NCBI RefSeq assembly: GCF_016653405.1
Contig: NZ_NHSN01000002.1
Span: forward strand, 1-64,000
Direction of reading: 5' to 3'
Source of the DNA: Halorhodospira halophila
GTDB taxonomy: Bacteria > Pseudomonadota > Gammaproteobacteria > Nitrococcales > Halorhodospiraceae
DNA length: 64,000 nucleotides
Part shown: one piece after another, positions 9,973 through 18,670 of the stretch
Layout of the letters: each line of letters opens with the position of its first letter
Position numbering within the stretch: position 1 is the first letter of the stretch
Position numbers and translations under genes: made by a program
The notes under the pieces: model-generated
What the model was told of the DNA's origin: nothing
Database searches by the model: none
Seen by the model: only the letters and a program-made list of their open reading frames with translations

Positions 9973-11595
9973 ATGCGACTGATCGGCCCCTTATCCACTG
10001 TCGGCCTGCTGCTCGGCACCCTGTTCTTTGCCTTCTCGCTGACCCCGAGCCTGGTCCCCCGCCCCTTCGCCTTCCAGGGCGCCATCTCCGGCCTGTCCCT
10101 GACCGCGGGATACGCCATTGGTGCCGGGATGAGCGGGCTGTGGCACTACCTGCAACTCCCCGAGCTGCGCGGGCGGCTCGAGCGCATGGTGCGCTGGCTG
10201 GCCGTGGCCGGTTGCGCCCTGGTCGCGGTCACCTTCATGTGGCGCGCGGCCGGCTGGCAGGATGCGGTGCGCGCACAGATGGAGCTGGAACCGGCCGGCG
10301 GGCTGCCACCGATCGGTGCCGCGCTGGTTGCCTTGCTGGTCTTTGCCGCCGCCCTGCTCCTGGCCCGGCTCTTCCGTGGGACCTTCCGCTTCCTGTCCCA
10401 GCGCCTGCAGCGTTACATCCCCCGCCGGGTGTCGCAACTGGCCGGGGTCGTGGTCGCCGTGGGCCTGTTCTGGGCGGTGATCGACGGCGTGCTGTTCACC
10501 ATGGCCCTGCGCGCTGCCGACAGCTCCTACCAGCAGGTCGACGCCCTCATCGAGGCGGATCAGGAGCGTCCGAGTGAATCCGAACGCGCAGGCAGCCCGG
10601 ACTCGTTCGTCGACTGGAAGGATCTCGGCCGTCAGGGCCGCAGCTTCGTCTCCTCGGGCCCCACGGCGACGGAGCTCGAGTCGTTTATCGATAAGCCGAC
10701 CCCCACGCCCATCCGCATCTATATCGGCCTGAACGCCGCTGAGACGCCCGAGGAGCGCGCCCGGCTTGCCCTTCAGGAGCTTCACCGCACTGACGCCTTC
10801 GAACGGTCGGTGCTGGTCCTCGCCACACCCACCGGAACCGGCTGGATCGACCCGGCGGCCGCCGACCCGGTGGAGTACCTCCACCGCGGGGACATTGCCA
10901 CGGTCACCGCGCAGTACTCCTACCTGCCCAGCCCGCTGGCCCTGATGGTGGAGGGGGGATACGGGGCGGAGATGGCCCGGGCCCTGTTCGAGGCCGTCTA
11001 CGGACACTGGCGGACGCTGCCGGAGGATGAGCGCCCGGCGCTCTATCTCCACGGACTAAGCCTGGGTGCCCTCAACTCCGATCGCGCCTTCGACGTCTTC
11101 GATATCATCCAGGACCCCTTCGACGGCGCCCTCTGGAGCGGTCCCCCGTTTCGCAGCGAGACCTGGCGAACCGTCACCGAGCGCCGCGATGAGGGATCGC
11201 CGGCCTGGCTGCCGGAGTTCCGTGATGGTGAGGTGGTCCGCTTCATGAATCAGGAGACCCGGCTCGATGCCACCGGCGAGGAATGGGGACCATTCCGGAT
11301 TGCCTTCCTGCAATACGCCAGCGATCCGATCACCTTCTTCAGCCCAAGCATCCTTTACCGGGAACCCGACTGGATGAGTGAGCCCCGCGGGCCGGACGTC
11401 TCTTCGGAGCTGCGCTGGTACCCGGTGGTGACCATGCTTCAGCTGGCCGCGGACATGGCCGCCGGCGGCGCCCCAGCCGGCTACGGACACACCTACGCAG
11501 TAGAGGACTACATCGACGCCTGGGTTGATCTCACCGAGCCGGAGAGCTGGGACAGCGACGATCTGGATCAGCTACGCCAGCATCTGGGCGGCTGA
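9973..11595 (+). CDS. Membrane alpha/beta hydrolase (Abhydrolase_9-like)
   Basis: A 540-residue protein. The first about 180 residues hold four to five membrane segments, the rest is a cytoplasmic or periplasmic alpha/beta hydrolase domain with the nucleophile elbow HGLSLGALNS and a downstream GPPF/RFMNQ region typical of the Abhydrolase_9 family (N-terminal membrane part plus hydrolase). A lipid-active or ester-cleaving enzyme is likely; the substrate is unknown. The ATG at 9973, preceded by AAGG, was preferred to the TTG at 9970. It stands alone between divergent and co-directional neighbours. Confidence 0.85.
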   Translation: MRLIGPLSTVGLLLGTLFFAFSLTPSLVPRPFAFQGAISGLSLTAGYAIGAGMSGLWHYLQLPELRGRLERMVRWLAVAGCALVAVTFMWRAAGWQDAVRAQMELEPAGGLPPIGAALVALLVFAAALLLARLFRGTFRFLSQRLQRYIPRRVSQLAGVVVAVGLFWAVIDGVLFTMALRAADSSYQQVDALIEADQERPSESERAGSPDSFVDWKDLGRQGRSFVSSGPTATELESFIDKPTPTPIRIYIGLNAAETPEERARLALQELHRTDAFERSVLVLATPTGTGWIDPAAADPVEYLHRGDIATVTAQYSYLPSPLALMVEGGYGAEMARALFEAVYGHWRTLPEDERPALYLHGLSLGALNSDRAFDVFDIIQDPFDGALWSGPPFRSETWRTVTERRDEGSPAWLPEFRDGEVVRFMNQETRLDATGEEWGPFRIAFLQYASDPITFFSPSILYREPDWMSEPRGPDVSSELRWYPVVTMLQLAADMAAGGAPAGYGHTYAVEDYIDAWVDLTEPESWDSDDLDQLRQHLGG

Positions 11596-11698
11596 AGGCA
11601 GCGCCCGGGGAACCCCGCGGTGGCGTTCCGGTCCACTTGCCAGGCAAGGGTGGATCGCCTTTTAATGAATATTTTTGAATACCTTAGAGAGGTTACCT

Positions 11699-12211
11699 AT
11701 GCTCAAGCGCATCCTCATCCCGCTGGCCATCGCCCTGCCGGTACTGGGTCTACTCTACGTCGGCCTGGGCATGGACTCCGAGGAGCTGCCCTCGCCCCTG
11801 GTCGGCGAACAGGCACCGCCTTTCGAGCTGGAAGACCTCCACGATGGGGACGAGACGATCACCCATGAGGATTTCGTCGGCGACGTGGCTGTCGTCCACG
11901 TGTGGGGATCCACCTGCCCGGTCTGCCACGAGGACTTCCCCCACCTTGAGCGCCTCTCGGAGCACGGGGTCAAGGTCTACGCCTTTAACTACCGCGACGA
12001 CCGCGCGCAGGCCCTGCAGTATCTCCGGGTGCGCGGTGATCCCTACGATCGCATCGCCCACGACCCCGAGGGCGAGGCAGGTATGGAGTGGGGCGTCTAC
12101 GCCACCCCGGAGACCTACGTACTGGATGAGGACGGCACCATCACCTACAAGGAGATCGGGCCGCTCGATGAGGAGGTGGTGGAAGAGGAGATCCTCTCGC
12201 TGGTTGATTGA
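11699..12211 (+). CDS. Membrane-anchored thioredoxin-fold protein (DsbE/ResA-like)
   Basis: A 170-residue redoxin. An N-terminal membrane anchor (residues about 4-22) is followed by a periplasmic thioredoxin fold with the active site WGSTCPVC, where the CPVC pair is placed as in CcmG/DsbE and ResA. Such proteins reduce disulfides, often in cytochrome c maturation. No ccm genes adjoin it in this window, so the partner is unclear. Start chosen at the ATG after an AGAGAGG ribosome site. The C-terminus is unusually rich in Glu. Confidence 0.88.
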   Translation: MLKRILIPLAIALPVLGLLYVGLGMDSEELPSPLVGEQAPPFELEDLHDGDETITHEDFVGDVAVVHVWGSTCPVCHEDFPHLERLSEHGVKVYAFNYRDDRAQALQYLRVRGDPYDRIAHDPEGEAGMEWGVYATPETYVLDEDGTITYKEIGPLDEEVVEEEILSLVD

Positions 12212-12217
12212 ACCGCA

Positions 12218-12255
12218 GCGCTGGGCCACGGCCGCGGATGGCCGTGGCCCAGCGC
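12218..12255. terminator. Perfect 16-base hairpin between convergent genes
   Basis: GCGCTGGGCCACGGCC (12218-12233) and GGCCGTGGCCCAGCGC (12240-12255) are exact complements with a six-base loop, placed between the redoxin stop and the stop of the convergent TrpD-like gene. No T-run on either side. It is likely a bidirectional transcription block. Confidence 0.7.
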
Positions 12256-12262
12256 CACCCAC

Positions 12263-13345
12263 TTACGCCACCGCCCCGACCCCTCCCTGGACGCGACGCA
12301 GCGCGTCGAGCTTCCTGAGTGCGCCCCCGGTGGCCAGTGCCTCCTTGGCCTGTTCCGTGGCCCGTGCCGGGCTTGGGGCCCGGTCGGCGAGCCAGAGCAA
12401 CGCGGCCGCATTCATGGCGAAGAAATCGGCCTCCGGCGTATCGTAGCGGCCTTCAAGGGTCGCCAGGATGCGCTGCGCGTTATCCTCGGCGCGATTACTG
12501 CTGGCGATCTGTGCCAGCGGCCGCGTCGGTAGCCCGAAATCCGCCGGGGTCACCTCGAACGTGTCGATCCGCCCAGCCTTGAGCTGCACGAGCCGCGTCG
12601 GGCCGCAGGGCGAGACTTCATCCATGCCGAACCGCGGATCCTCGCCTTCGGCTCGACCGAATGGGGCCAGCGCCGCCTGCATACCGATCTCGCGCAGGAT
12701 CGCCACCAGCTGATCGCACACCCCGGGCGAATAGGCCCCGATCACGATATGACTGGTACGGGCACAAGGCATGGCCAGCGGGCCGACAATGTTGAACGCC
12801 GACGTAAAGCGCATGCGCTGGATCAGCCGCGCCCATCCAGACCGCAGGAACGCCTCGCCGGGCAAATAGCCAATGCCGTGGGCCTCCAGGCAGGCCTCGG
12901 CCCGCGCCATCGGGGCCTCCAGGTCTACGCCGAGGCGCTCTAGGACGTCGGATGCGCCGGATACCCCGGTGACCAGTCGCGCCCCCTTCTTGGCCACCGG
13001 TAATCCACAGGCGGCGGCGATCAGGGCCGCAGGGGTCGATGCGTTGACCGTCTTCAGGGAGTCGGAGCCAGTGCCGACGATGTCGCCCACAGGGCCGTCC
13101 ACCCGCGGGTGAATCTTCACCGTATCGTGGGCATCGAGGGCATCCCAGGCCCCGGAAAACTCCTCGGTAGTGGGTCCCCGGGCCTGATGGGCCGCCAAGA
13201 AGGCGCCCTGCTGGAGCTCGGGCTGCTCGTTCAGGATGACCTGCCGATAAGCGTCCGCAGCCTCTTCCCGGGACAGCTCCTCCCCACGGGCCAGCCGGCT
13301 GATTATCTTTCCGAAGCCCCGCAGTGCTTCTTCTTCACTGGACAT
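12263..13345 (-). CDS. TrpD-like phosphoribosyltransferase-family protein (TrpD2/YbiB type)
   Basis: A 360-residue protein of the anthranilate phosphoribosyltransferase fold. The PRPP loop reads GTGSDSLKTVNAST, where true TrpD has GTGGD...T.NIST, and the usual anthranilate-site KHGNR segment reads KKGARLVTG. These changes match the TrpD2/YbiB group, which binds nucleic acid or unknown substrates, more than tryptophan synthesis. No trp genes are nearby. It starts 26 bases after the dehydrogenase gene and is probably in its operon. The start was set at the ATG beginning MSSEEE; the longer reading frame upstream lies inside the dehydrogenase gene. Confidence 0.8.
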   Translation of the reverse strand: MSSEEEALRGFGKIISRLARGEELSREEAADAYRQVILNEQPELQQGAFLAAHQARGPTTEEFSGAWDALDAHDTVKIHPRVDGPVGDIVGTGSDSLKTVNASTPAALIAAACGLPVAKKGARLVTGVSGASDVLERLGVDLEAPMARAEACLEAHGIGYLPGEAFLRSGWARLIQRMRFTSAFNIVGPLAMPCARTSHIVIGAYSPGVCDQLVAILREIGMQAALAPFGRAEGEDPRFGMDEVSPCGPTRLVQLKAGRIDTFEVTPADFGLPTRPLAQIASSNRAEDNAQRILATLEGRYDTPEADFFAMNAAALLWLADRAPSPARATEQAKEALATGGALRKLDALRRVQGGVGAVA

Positions 13346-13371
13346 AACTGATTCCCTGTAGCGGTTGCCTT

Positions 13372-14364
13372 TCAAGCCTGGTAACCGGCCCCCTCCGGGC
13401 GCACGACAAAACGCAGAACACCCCCCTGCCCCACTCGACGCAGGGCGTCCGGGCTCTCTTCCAGGGATATCACCGCCTCGATCAGCGCCCCGGCCGCCTT
13501 CCGGTACCCGGCCAACAGGTCCACCGCCTCCGTTACTGAGGCGTGCGTGCACCCGAAAGCCCCCACCAGATGCAGCTGCCGATAGTGCACCTCGTTCAGG
13601 CGCGAAAGATCATTCCTACCGGCCTCCTGCCGCAGGCCGCTGAAAACGACGTATCGCCCCCCGGAGCGCAACCGCTGAAGCCCCGCACACAGGGCGTGGC
13701 TCGACGAAGTGGCGTTGATGGCCACGTCCCAGCCATACCCGGGCTCCTCCCGCGTGACCACCACGCCGCTCAGGGACTGGAAGCGACTGCTCAGTGCGGC
13801 TTTCTCCGCATCGACCTCCACAACCAGCGGTTGGGCGCCCCGCGCTCGGGCCGCCAGCGCCAGCAGCAGCCCTACTGGCCCGCCACCGTGGATCAACACC
13901 CGCTCCCCCGCCTCGACCCCGGCCTGGTTCAGCGCGTTGACGCCGCAGCCCAGCGGCTCGGCCAGACAGACCACGGCATCCGGCACCTCCCCCGGTACCG
14001 GCACCAGGCTGCTACGCGGAACGCGCACCCGCTGCGCAATGCCCCCATCACGATGGAACCCGAGAACCGCCACTGCCCGGCAGAGGTTCTCGGCGCCAGA
14101 CCGGCAGGCCTGACAGCGGCCACAGCTCGCCCCGGGCCAGACCGCATAGCGACGCCCATCCTCGCCGCGGACACACAGCTCATGCCCGAGGACACGGGGC
14201 AACACCAGATCTCGATGTCCGGACTGCCACATGCGTGCATCCGTCCGACAGATCGCGGCAGCGAGGACGTGCAGCACGACCTCCTCCGCCGTATCCGCCG
14301 GCAGCGCCTGTTCGACGATCCGCGCCTGCCCCGGCGCCTCGAGTCGCAGTGCCCGCACCGGCAT
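13372..14364 (-). CDS. Zinc-dependent medium-chain dehydrogenase
   Basis: A 330-residue MDR-family oxidoreductase. It keeps the catalytic zinc motif GHE (VLGHELCVRG), a structural zinc set of four cysteines (C-GRC-QAC-...-C) and a Rossmann motif (HGGGPVGLLLALAA). It should oxidise or reduce an alcohol/sugar with NAD(P). The ATG at 14364 (MPVRALRLEAPGQ) fits family N-termini; a GTG at 14397 is possible. Sitting between LpxD and the TrpD-like gene, it may act on a sugar-nucleotide or pentose-linked substrate, but this is only context. Confidence 0.85.
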   Translation of the reverse strand: MPVRALRLEAPGQARIVEQALPADTAEEVVLHVLAAAICRTDARMWQSGHRDLVLPRVLGHELCVRGEDGRRYAVWPGASCGRCQACRSGAENLCRAVAVLGFHRDGGIAQRVRVPRSSLVPVPGEVPDAVVCLAEPLGCGVNALNQAGVEAGERVLIHGGGPVGLLLALAARARGAQPLVVEVDAEKAALSSRFQSLSGVVVTREEPGYGWDVAINATSSSHALCAGLQRLRSGGRYVVFSGLRQEAGRNDLSRLNEVHYRQLHLVGAFGCTHASVTEAVDLLAGYRKAAGALIEAVISLEESPDALRRVGQGGVLRFVVRPEGAGYQA

Positions 14365-14400
14365 CAAGCCACTGCACGCCAACATCGACGCCGGCACCGG

Positions 14401-15459
14401 TCAGTCATCGCTGCCCCCGCCCTCCTCGGCGGCCCCACCGCGATGCCCCTCCAGTGCCTGGACACGACGGAAGAGGCTGTCGAGCTGCGTAAAACGAACC
14501 GTGTTGCGTCGCCACTGCCGGACCGGTTGCGCCGGCAGCGGCGAGGCGTAGGCGCCGGGCTCCCGAATCGATCCGGTGACCCCGGTCATCCCCATCAGAG
14601 AGACGCCGTCGGCGATGCGGATGTTGTCGGTGATCGCGACCAGCCCGCCAATCATGCAATCCCGTCCGATGATGGTGCTGCCCGCAACGACTGCGGCGCC
14701 AGCGATGACGGTACGGGCACCCACGCGGCAGTTGTGGGCGATGTGGACGTGGTCATCGAGCTTGACCCCGGCCTCGATGACCGTGTCCTCAAGCGCCCCG
14801 CGGTCCACCGTGGCATTGGCACCGATCTCAACGTCATCGCCGATTTCGACCGCGCCGATCTGCGGAACCTTGCGCCACCCCTTGCCATCGGGCAGAGGGG
14901 CATAACCGAAGCCATCGGCACCGATCACCGCTCCGGCATGGATACGCACCCGTTCACCGGTGCGACACCCGCCACCGAGCACCGCATTGGGACCGAGCCA
15001 GCCGCCCGCCCCCAGCCGGGCCGCGGCTCCGACGAAGGCTCCCGGAGCCACTGTACTGCCCGCGCCGAGCATCGCCCCGGCCTCGACCACCGCGTTGGGA
15101 CCGACACTGACCCCGTCTTCCAGCACAGCCTCCGACGAGACCACGGCACCGGACTGGACCCCCGTCGGCGCCGGCGCCTCGGGATGTAGAAGCTCCACCG
15201 CGTCGATGAAGGCCAGGTAGGGGTCGCCCACCACCAGCGCGGTGACCGGGCACTCGCTCTCGTATTCGGCGCGCACCAGCACGGCCGCCGCGGCGCAGCG
15301 GCGCAGGTCGCTCAAGTGGCGCTGGCTGGTGCAGAAGGCTACGGCATCATCCCCGGCCCCGAGCAGCGTGGCGGCACGGCGGACCGGGCGGTCCCCGTCA
15401 CCGGCCACCCGAGCGCCGACCCGCGCGGCGAGTTCCTGGATGGTCATGGCGCTGGTCAT
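14401..15459 (-). CDS. lpxD: UDP-3-O-acylglucosamine N-acyltransferase (LpxD family)
   Basis: A 352-residue left-handed beta-helix acyltransferase. The N-terminal uridine-binding part (residues about 1-105) is followed by about 30 hexapeptide turns ([24 protein letters not shown]) and the catalytic-histidine region HIAHNCRVG. LpxD adds the N-linked hydroxyacyl chain in lipid A synthesis. It is not in the usual bamA-lpxD-fabZ-lpxA cluster, so it may be a second copy or may serve a related sugar. The start was fixed by a very strong AGGAGGA site five bases before the ATG. Confidence 0.9.
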   Translation of the reverse strand: MTSAMTIQELAARVGARVAGDGDRPVRRAATLLGAGDDAVAFCTSQRHLSDLRRCAAAAVLVRAEYESECPVTALVVGDPYLAFIDAVELLHPEAPAPTGVQSGAVVSSEAVLEDGVSVGPNAVVEAGAMLGAGSTVAPGAFVGAAARLGAGGWLGPNAVLGGGCRTGERVRIHAGAVIGADGFGYAPLPDGKGWRKVPQIGAVEIGDDVEIGANATVDRGALEDTVIEAGVKLDDHVHIAHNCRVGARTVIAGAAVVAGSTIIGRDCMIGGLVAITDNIRIADGVSLMGMTGVTGSIREPGAYASPLPAQPVRQWRRNTVRFTQLDSLFRRVQALEGHRGGAAEEGGGSDD

Positions 15460-15593
15460 GCTTCCTCCTGGCGGCGGTGTTCGCGGAGCCGGCCCCGACC
15501 GGGCCCATCCCGGATCCCCGCACGCGCCCCGGCCCCCCACTGTAGCCGAGGGATCGTAACCGAACGGGTTGCCCGGCCTCCAGCCGGCTCCGA

Positions 15594-16886
15594 TCAGATC
15601 CGCCAGAAGGGCGGATAGCCAACGGCGTCCTGCGGGTTGCGGTAGATGCGCGAGCGAATCTCGCGTTCCCGCGCGATGATCTCCATCGAGCTGTCACCGG
15701 TGATCCACAGCTGCTGGAGCATCACGCCTGCGGCGGACAGTTCCGCCTCTCGGATGACCTCGTCGCGTTGGCGCACATGACGGATCAGGACGCCCTGCTC
15801 GGCCTCCAGTGCATCCACGTAATCGTAATCGAGGATATCCCCCACCCGGCCCGGCTCCCGGGCGGTGATCAGCACGATGAGCGTGAATCGGTGCGGCGCC
15901 CCCGCGCGCCACTGATCCCAAGGCGTGGGACGAGCCGGCCGCTGGCCAGCGGCGAGGAGTAGATTGTCCGCATAGAGCGAACTACCGAAGGAGTAGCGGT
16001 AGTTGTAGTGGTAACTGTGAGCCGCTCGCGGGTTGATCTCGGTCAGGTGCAGCGAGCCGTCTGGCATCACCCAGAACTCCAGATTGAAGAACTGGTTGCG
16101 GTACCCGAGAGCGGCCAGTCGCTGCATGTAGGCGGAGACCCACGCCTCGATGGTGTCGGCCATGTCCCGGCTGATCGATACCGGCGGCGTCAGGTAGCCG
16201 AGCGCCTGATGGTTGGAGAAGTAGATCTCCTCGGTCAGGCCGTAGTGGACAACCTGGCCATCGGCGGTGACATAGCCCTCGTAGCAGTATTCCGTGGCGC
16301 GGCTCATATCCACCAGATGCTCGGCCACGAAGGGGGGTGCCAGCGCCGGCACCTGCTGCGGTGCCACCCCCTCGAGGTAGGCCGCACACTGCCGCGCCAG
16401 CGCCCGCTGCAGCTCCCGGTCCTGCCGGTAATCGGCCAGCACCCGGCGCAACTCCTCCAGGTTGGCGATACGGAAGATCCCCCGGCCGAGCGACAGCGAG
16501 GTGTTCTTCAGCATGAAGGGCCACTCGTGCGCCGGGATTCGTGCGGCGATCTGTTCATCGCTCTCCTGAAGCGGGTCGACCGGGGCGTAGAAGAAGGCAT
16601 CCCGCTCCAGGGTCCGCATCAGGTACTTGTTCATGCAGTAGAAGAAAGCCACCCGCGAAGGGACTGGGTTGCCCAGGCGCTCATTGATGAGCAGATGGTG
16701 GAAGGCGTCCTTCTGCGCGAACCCGGCGACAGCCACGACCCCCTGCTCCCGGCAGAACCGCGCCGTGGAGCTGATTTCACCTTCGCTCCAGTGCTCAGGG
16801 TGGAGACGCACCACCTCATGTTCCTGCTCCAGCTCCGCCAGCGCCGGCTCCATGTAGGGCTGAGGATTGATAACGCCGAACTTCAT
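15594..16886 (-). CDS. ATP-grasp ligase-like protein of unknown substrate
   Basis: A 430-residue protein with an ATP-grasp core: a Lys-containing strand ([14 protein letters not shown]), an adenine-site stretch ([12 protein letters not shown]) and the metal-binding end FFNLEFWV...[18 protein letters not shown] short C-terminal lobe follows. ATP-grasp enzymes join a carboxylate to an amine or thiol; the partner cannot be named. The ATG at 16886 has an AGGGGGA ribosome site. It heads the leftward run ATP-grasp, LpxD, dehydrogenase, TrpD-like, with a 134-base gap before lpxD. It is divergent from the Pho-controlled HTH gene. Confidence 0.8.
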   Translation of the reverse strand: MKFGVINPQPYMEPALAELEQEHEVVRLHPEHWSEGEISSTARFCREQGVVAVAGFAQKDAFHHLLINERLGNPVPSRVAFFYCMNKYLMRTLERDAFFYAPVDPLQESDEQIAARIPAHEWPFMLKNTSLSLGRGIFRIANLEELRRVLADYRQDRELQRALARQCAAYLEGVAPQQVPALAPPFVAEHLVDMSRATEYCYEGYVTADGQVVHYGLTEEIYFSNHQALGYLTPPVSISRDMADTIEAWVSAYMQRLAALGYRNQFFNLEFWVMPDGSLHLTEINPRAAHSYHYNYRYSFGSSLYADNLLLAAGQRPARPTPWDQWRAGAPHRFTLIVLITAREPGRVGDILDYDYVDALEAEQGVLIRHVRQRDEVIREAELSAAGVMLQQLWITGDSSMEIIAREREIRSRIYRNPQDAVGYPPFWRI

Positions 16887-16970
16887 ATCGGTTTCCCCCT
16901 GCAACCAAGATCGCCAGCACGGTTTCGCGCGCCTCGCTGAGGATAGCGGACCGGGCCCGCCCGGAACCGC

Positions 16971-17026
16971 CCGTCATGCAAATGTCACGCGAACGGCATC
17001 GCCACGTCACGGCAGACTGCCAGGCT
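16971..17026 (+). promoter_or_regulatory. PhoB-type promoter for the small HTH gene
   Basis: Four half-sites repeat at exact 11-base pitch: CCGTCAT (16971-16977), ATGTCAC (16982-16988), ACGGCAT (16993-16999) and ACGTCAC (17004-17010). Ten bases later CAGGCT (17021-17026) can serve as the -10, the same spacing as in the other arrays here. This leaves a leader of about 45 bases before the ATG at 17079. Confidence 0.8.
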
Positions 17027-17078
17027 GCCGTCTAATCTGAATAGATCGACACGAAACGCACTCAAAGGAGATTCGACA

Positions 17079-17297
17079 ATGGCCCGCAAGAGCCCCACGG
17101 AGCTTTACCACACCGCGCTGCGCATGTACCGGCACGGCTGGACGATCGAGCAGATCGCCGACGAGCTGGCGATCCACCCGCAATCGCTGCGAACGTGGCT
17201 GACGGCCCCGGTGTATCCGGCTGCCCGCCGTAAGCACCCGACTCATGGCTACCCCGCAGAGCCCCGCCAAGTCAAACCCCAGCGGGCAGCACTCTGA
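17079..17297 (+). CDS. Small helix-turn-helix protein, predicted member of the Pho regulon
   Basis: A 72-residue basic protein. Residues about 6-44 form a helix-turn-helix of the homeodomain-like/transposase-HTH kind (MYRHGWTIEQIADELAIHPQSLRTWL); the remaining 28 residues are a Pro/Arg/Lys-rich tail with no clear fold. A consensus ribosome site (AAAGGAG) precedes the ATG. It has its own four-site PhoB-type promoter and lies just before the Pho-controlled ABC importer, which has a separate promoter. It could be a local regulator acting below PhoB. No transposase or other mobile-element trace adjoins it. The family is otherwise not recognised. Confidence 0.8.
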   Translation: MARKSPTELYHTALRMYRHGWTIEQIADELAIHPQSLRTWLTAPVYPAARRKHPTHGYPAEPRQVKPQRAAL

Positions 17298-17414
17298 TCT
17301 GACCCGCGCAGGGCGGACGATACGGCTGTCCGCCGCTCACCCCTCTCCTCACAGCACCCCCTGCCCCTAGCGCCGGCATACGCCGCGCGCCGTCTGTGCC
17401 CGCGTGCAAACAGC

Positions 17415-17481
17415 CCGCAACCGCAACGTCTTCCCACCGTTATCCGGCCGTAACCGAACCGCAACAAGCGGCTCCCATACT
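17415..17481 (+). promoter_or_regulatory. PhoB-type promoter for the ABC importer operon
   Basis: CCGTTAT (17437-17443), CCGTAAC (17448-17454) and CCGCAAC (17459-17465) are at 11-base pitch; in the same register a further CCGCAAC is at 17415-17421. CATACT (17476-17481) begins exactly 10 bases after the last site and fits a -10. The half-sites depart from CTGTCA at positions 2 and 5, so this is a somewhat weaker array than those of NptA or the pyruvate kinase. Confidence 0.72.
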
Positions 17482-17517
17482 GCCGCACTGTTCCCACCGC
17501 AACTGAACAGGTGCGCC

Positions 17518-18666
17518 ATGAGTCGACCCCAAACCTCCCGGCACGATGCCGCCCGCATCGGCCTTCCCAGCCCGGGCACGCGCAGCGCCGTGCTCGCCCT
17601 CATCGCCGGAGGTATCCTGATGACGGCGGGCTGCTCCGGCGACGAGGACGTCCCGACCGGCGCGATCGATGCCGATGACGTGGACGCCGGTCAGGTCGAG
17701 CTGCGCGACGACGTGCTCACCGTCTACCTCCACGACCACGGCGATGCCATCGCCGAGCGGTTTACCGACGACACCGGGATCCCGGTCCAGATCGTGGACA
17801 TGAGCGGCGGCGAGATCCTCGCCCGCATCGAGGCGGAGCGCGCCAACCCGCAGTGGGACGTGGTCTACGTCCAGGGCCACGGCAGCGTGAACCGCCTCTA
17901 CCAGGAGGGACAGCTCCTCGACGATGGCTGGCAGCCGGACAACGCGGCTCGCTACAACGACCTGGGCCGCCAGATCTACGACCAGGACCCGGATGCGGCG
18001 TGGTGGCCGGTCACCGTCAACGCCCCGGCGCTCCTGGTCTACAACCCGAACTGCGCCGACACGGAGCGGGTCGAGGAACTCGGCTGGGATGCCCTGCGCG
18101 ACCCGGCCTTCGAGGGCAAGGTCGGCATGCCCGACCCGGCCATCTCGGGCCCGGCCTACCCCTACGTGTCCTGGTTCTTCGAGGAGAGCATGGACGACGG
18201 CTACGCCTTCTGGGAGGACGTTTTCGACAACGGGGTCCGCATGTACCGCTCCAACAGCCCGGTGGCCGAAGCCCTGGCGGCCGGGGACATCTGCGTCGCC
18301 GGCCTTGAGGAGCCGAACACCTACGGCGAGGTGGAGAAGGACGCCGACATCGAGATCGTCTACCCCGCGGAGGGCACCCCCGGGGCCGCCCGCGCCACCG
18401 GGATCAGCGCCGACACCACCGTGGCCGATGACGCCCGGGCCTTCATCGAGTGGATGCTCGAGGCGGACACCCAGACCTATCTCACCCAGATCGAGCACCG
18501 CAACAAGTACTTCGTGCCGCTGGTCGAAGGCGCCGATCCCAACGAGCTGCTGCCGCCGAACGAGTTTCTCGACCGTGTGACCCCTTACGAGTTCACGGAC
18601 TACGAGTGGGCCGGCGACGTCGAGAACGAGATCAAGCAGTGGTTCGCCGACCAGTCGGGGTCGTGA
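17518..18666 (+). CDS. ABC importer substrate-binding lipoprotein (iron/2-aminoethylphosphonate type)
   Basis: A 382-residue exported protein. A long hydrophobic leader ends in the lipobox MTAGC, so the mature protein is probably a lipoprotein anchored at the outer face of the inner membrane. The rest resembles the periplasmic binding proteins of Fe3+ and 2-aminoethylphosphonate importers (VYLHDHGDAIAERFTDDTG; WPVTVNAPALLVYN; RSNSPVAEALAAGD). The acidic residue content is high. Its PhoB-type promoter favours a phosphorus compound over iron. Start at ATG 17518; a weak ribosome site. The ligand is not proven. Confidence 0.85.
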   Translation: MSRPQTSRHDAARIGLPSPGTRSAVLALIAGGILMTAGCSGDEDVPTGAIDADDVDAGQVELRDDVLTVYLHDHGDAIAERFTDDTGIPVQIVDMSGGEILARIEAERANPQWDVVYVQGHGSVNRLYQEGQLLDDGWQPDNAARYNDLGRQIYDQDPDAAWWPVTVNAPALLVYNPNCADTERVEELGWDALRDPAFEGKVGMPDPAISGPAYPYVSWFFEESMDDGYAFWEDVFDNGVRMYRSNSPVAEALAAGDICVAGLEEPNTYGEVEKDADIEIVYPAEGTPGAARATGISADTTVADDARAFIEWMLEADTQTYLTQIEHRNKYFVPLVEGADPNELLPPNEFLDRVTPYEFTDYEWAGDVENEIKQWFADQSGS

Positions 18667-18670
18667 GCCG

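Noticed and set aside
17079-17297. HTH protein as a transposase fragment
   Set aside because: The HTH resembles transposase helices, but the gene has its own promoter, a strong ribosome site, a proper stop and no inverted repeats or target duplication nearby.
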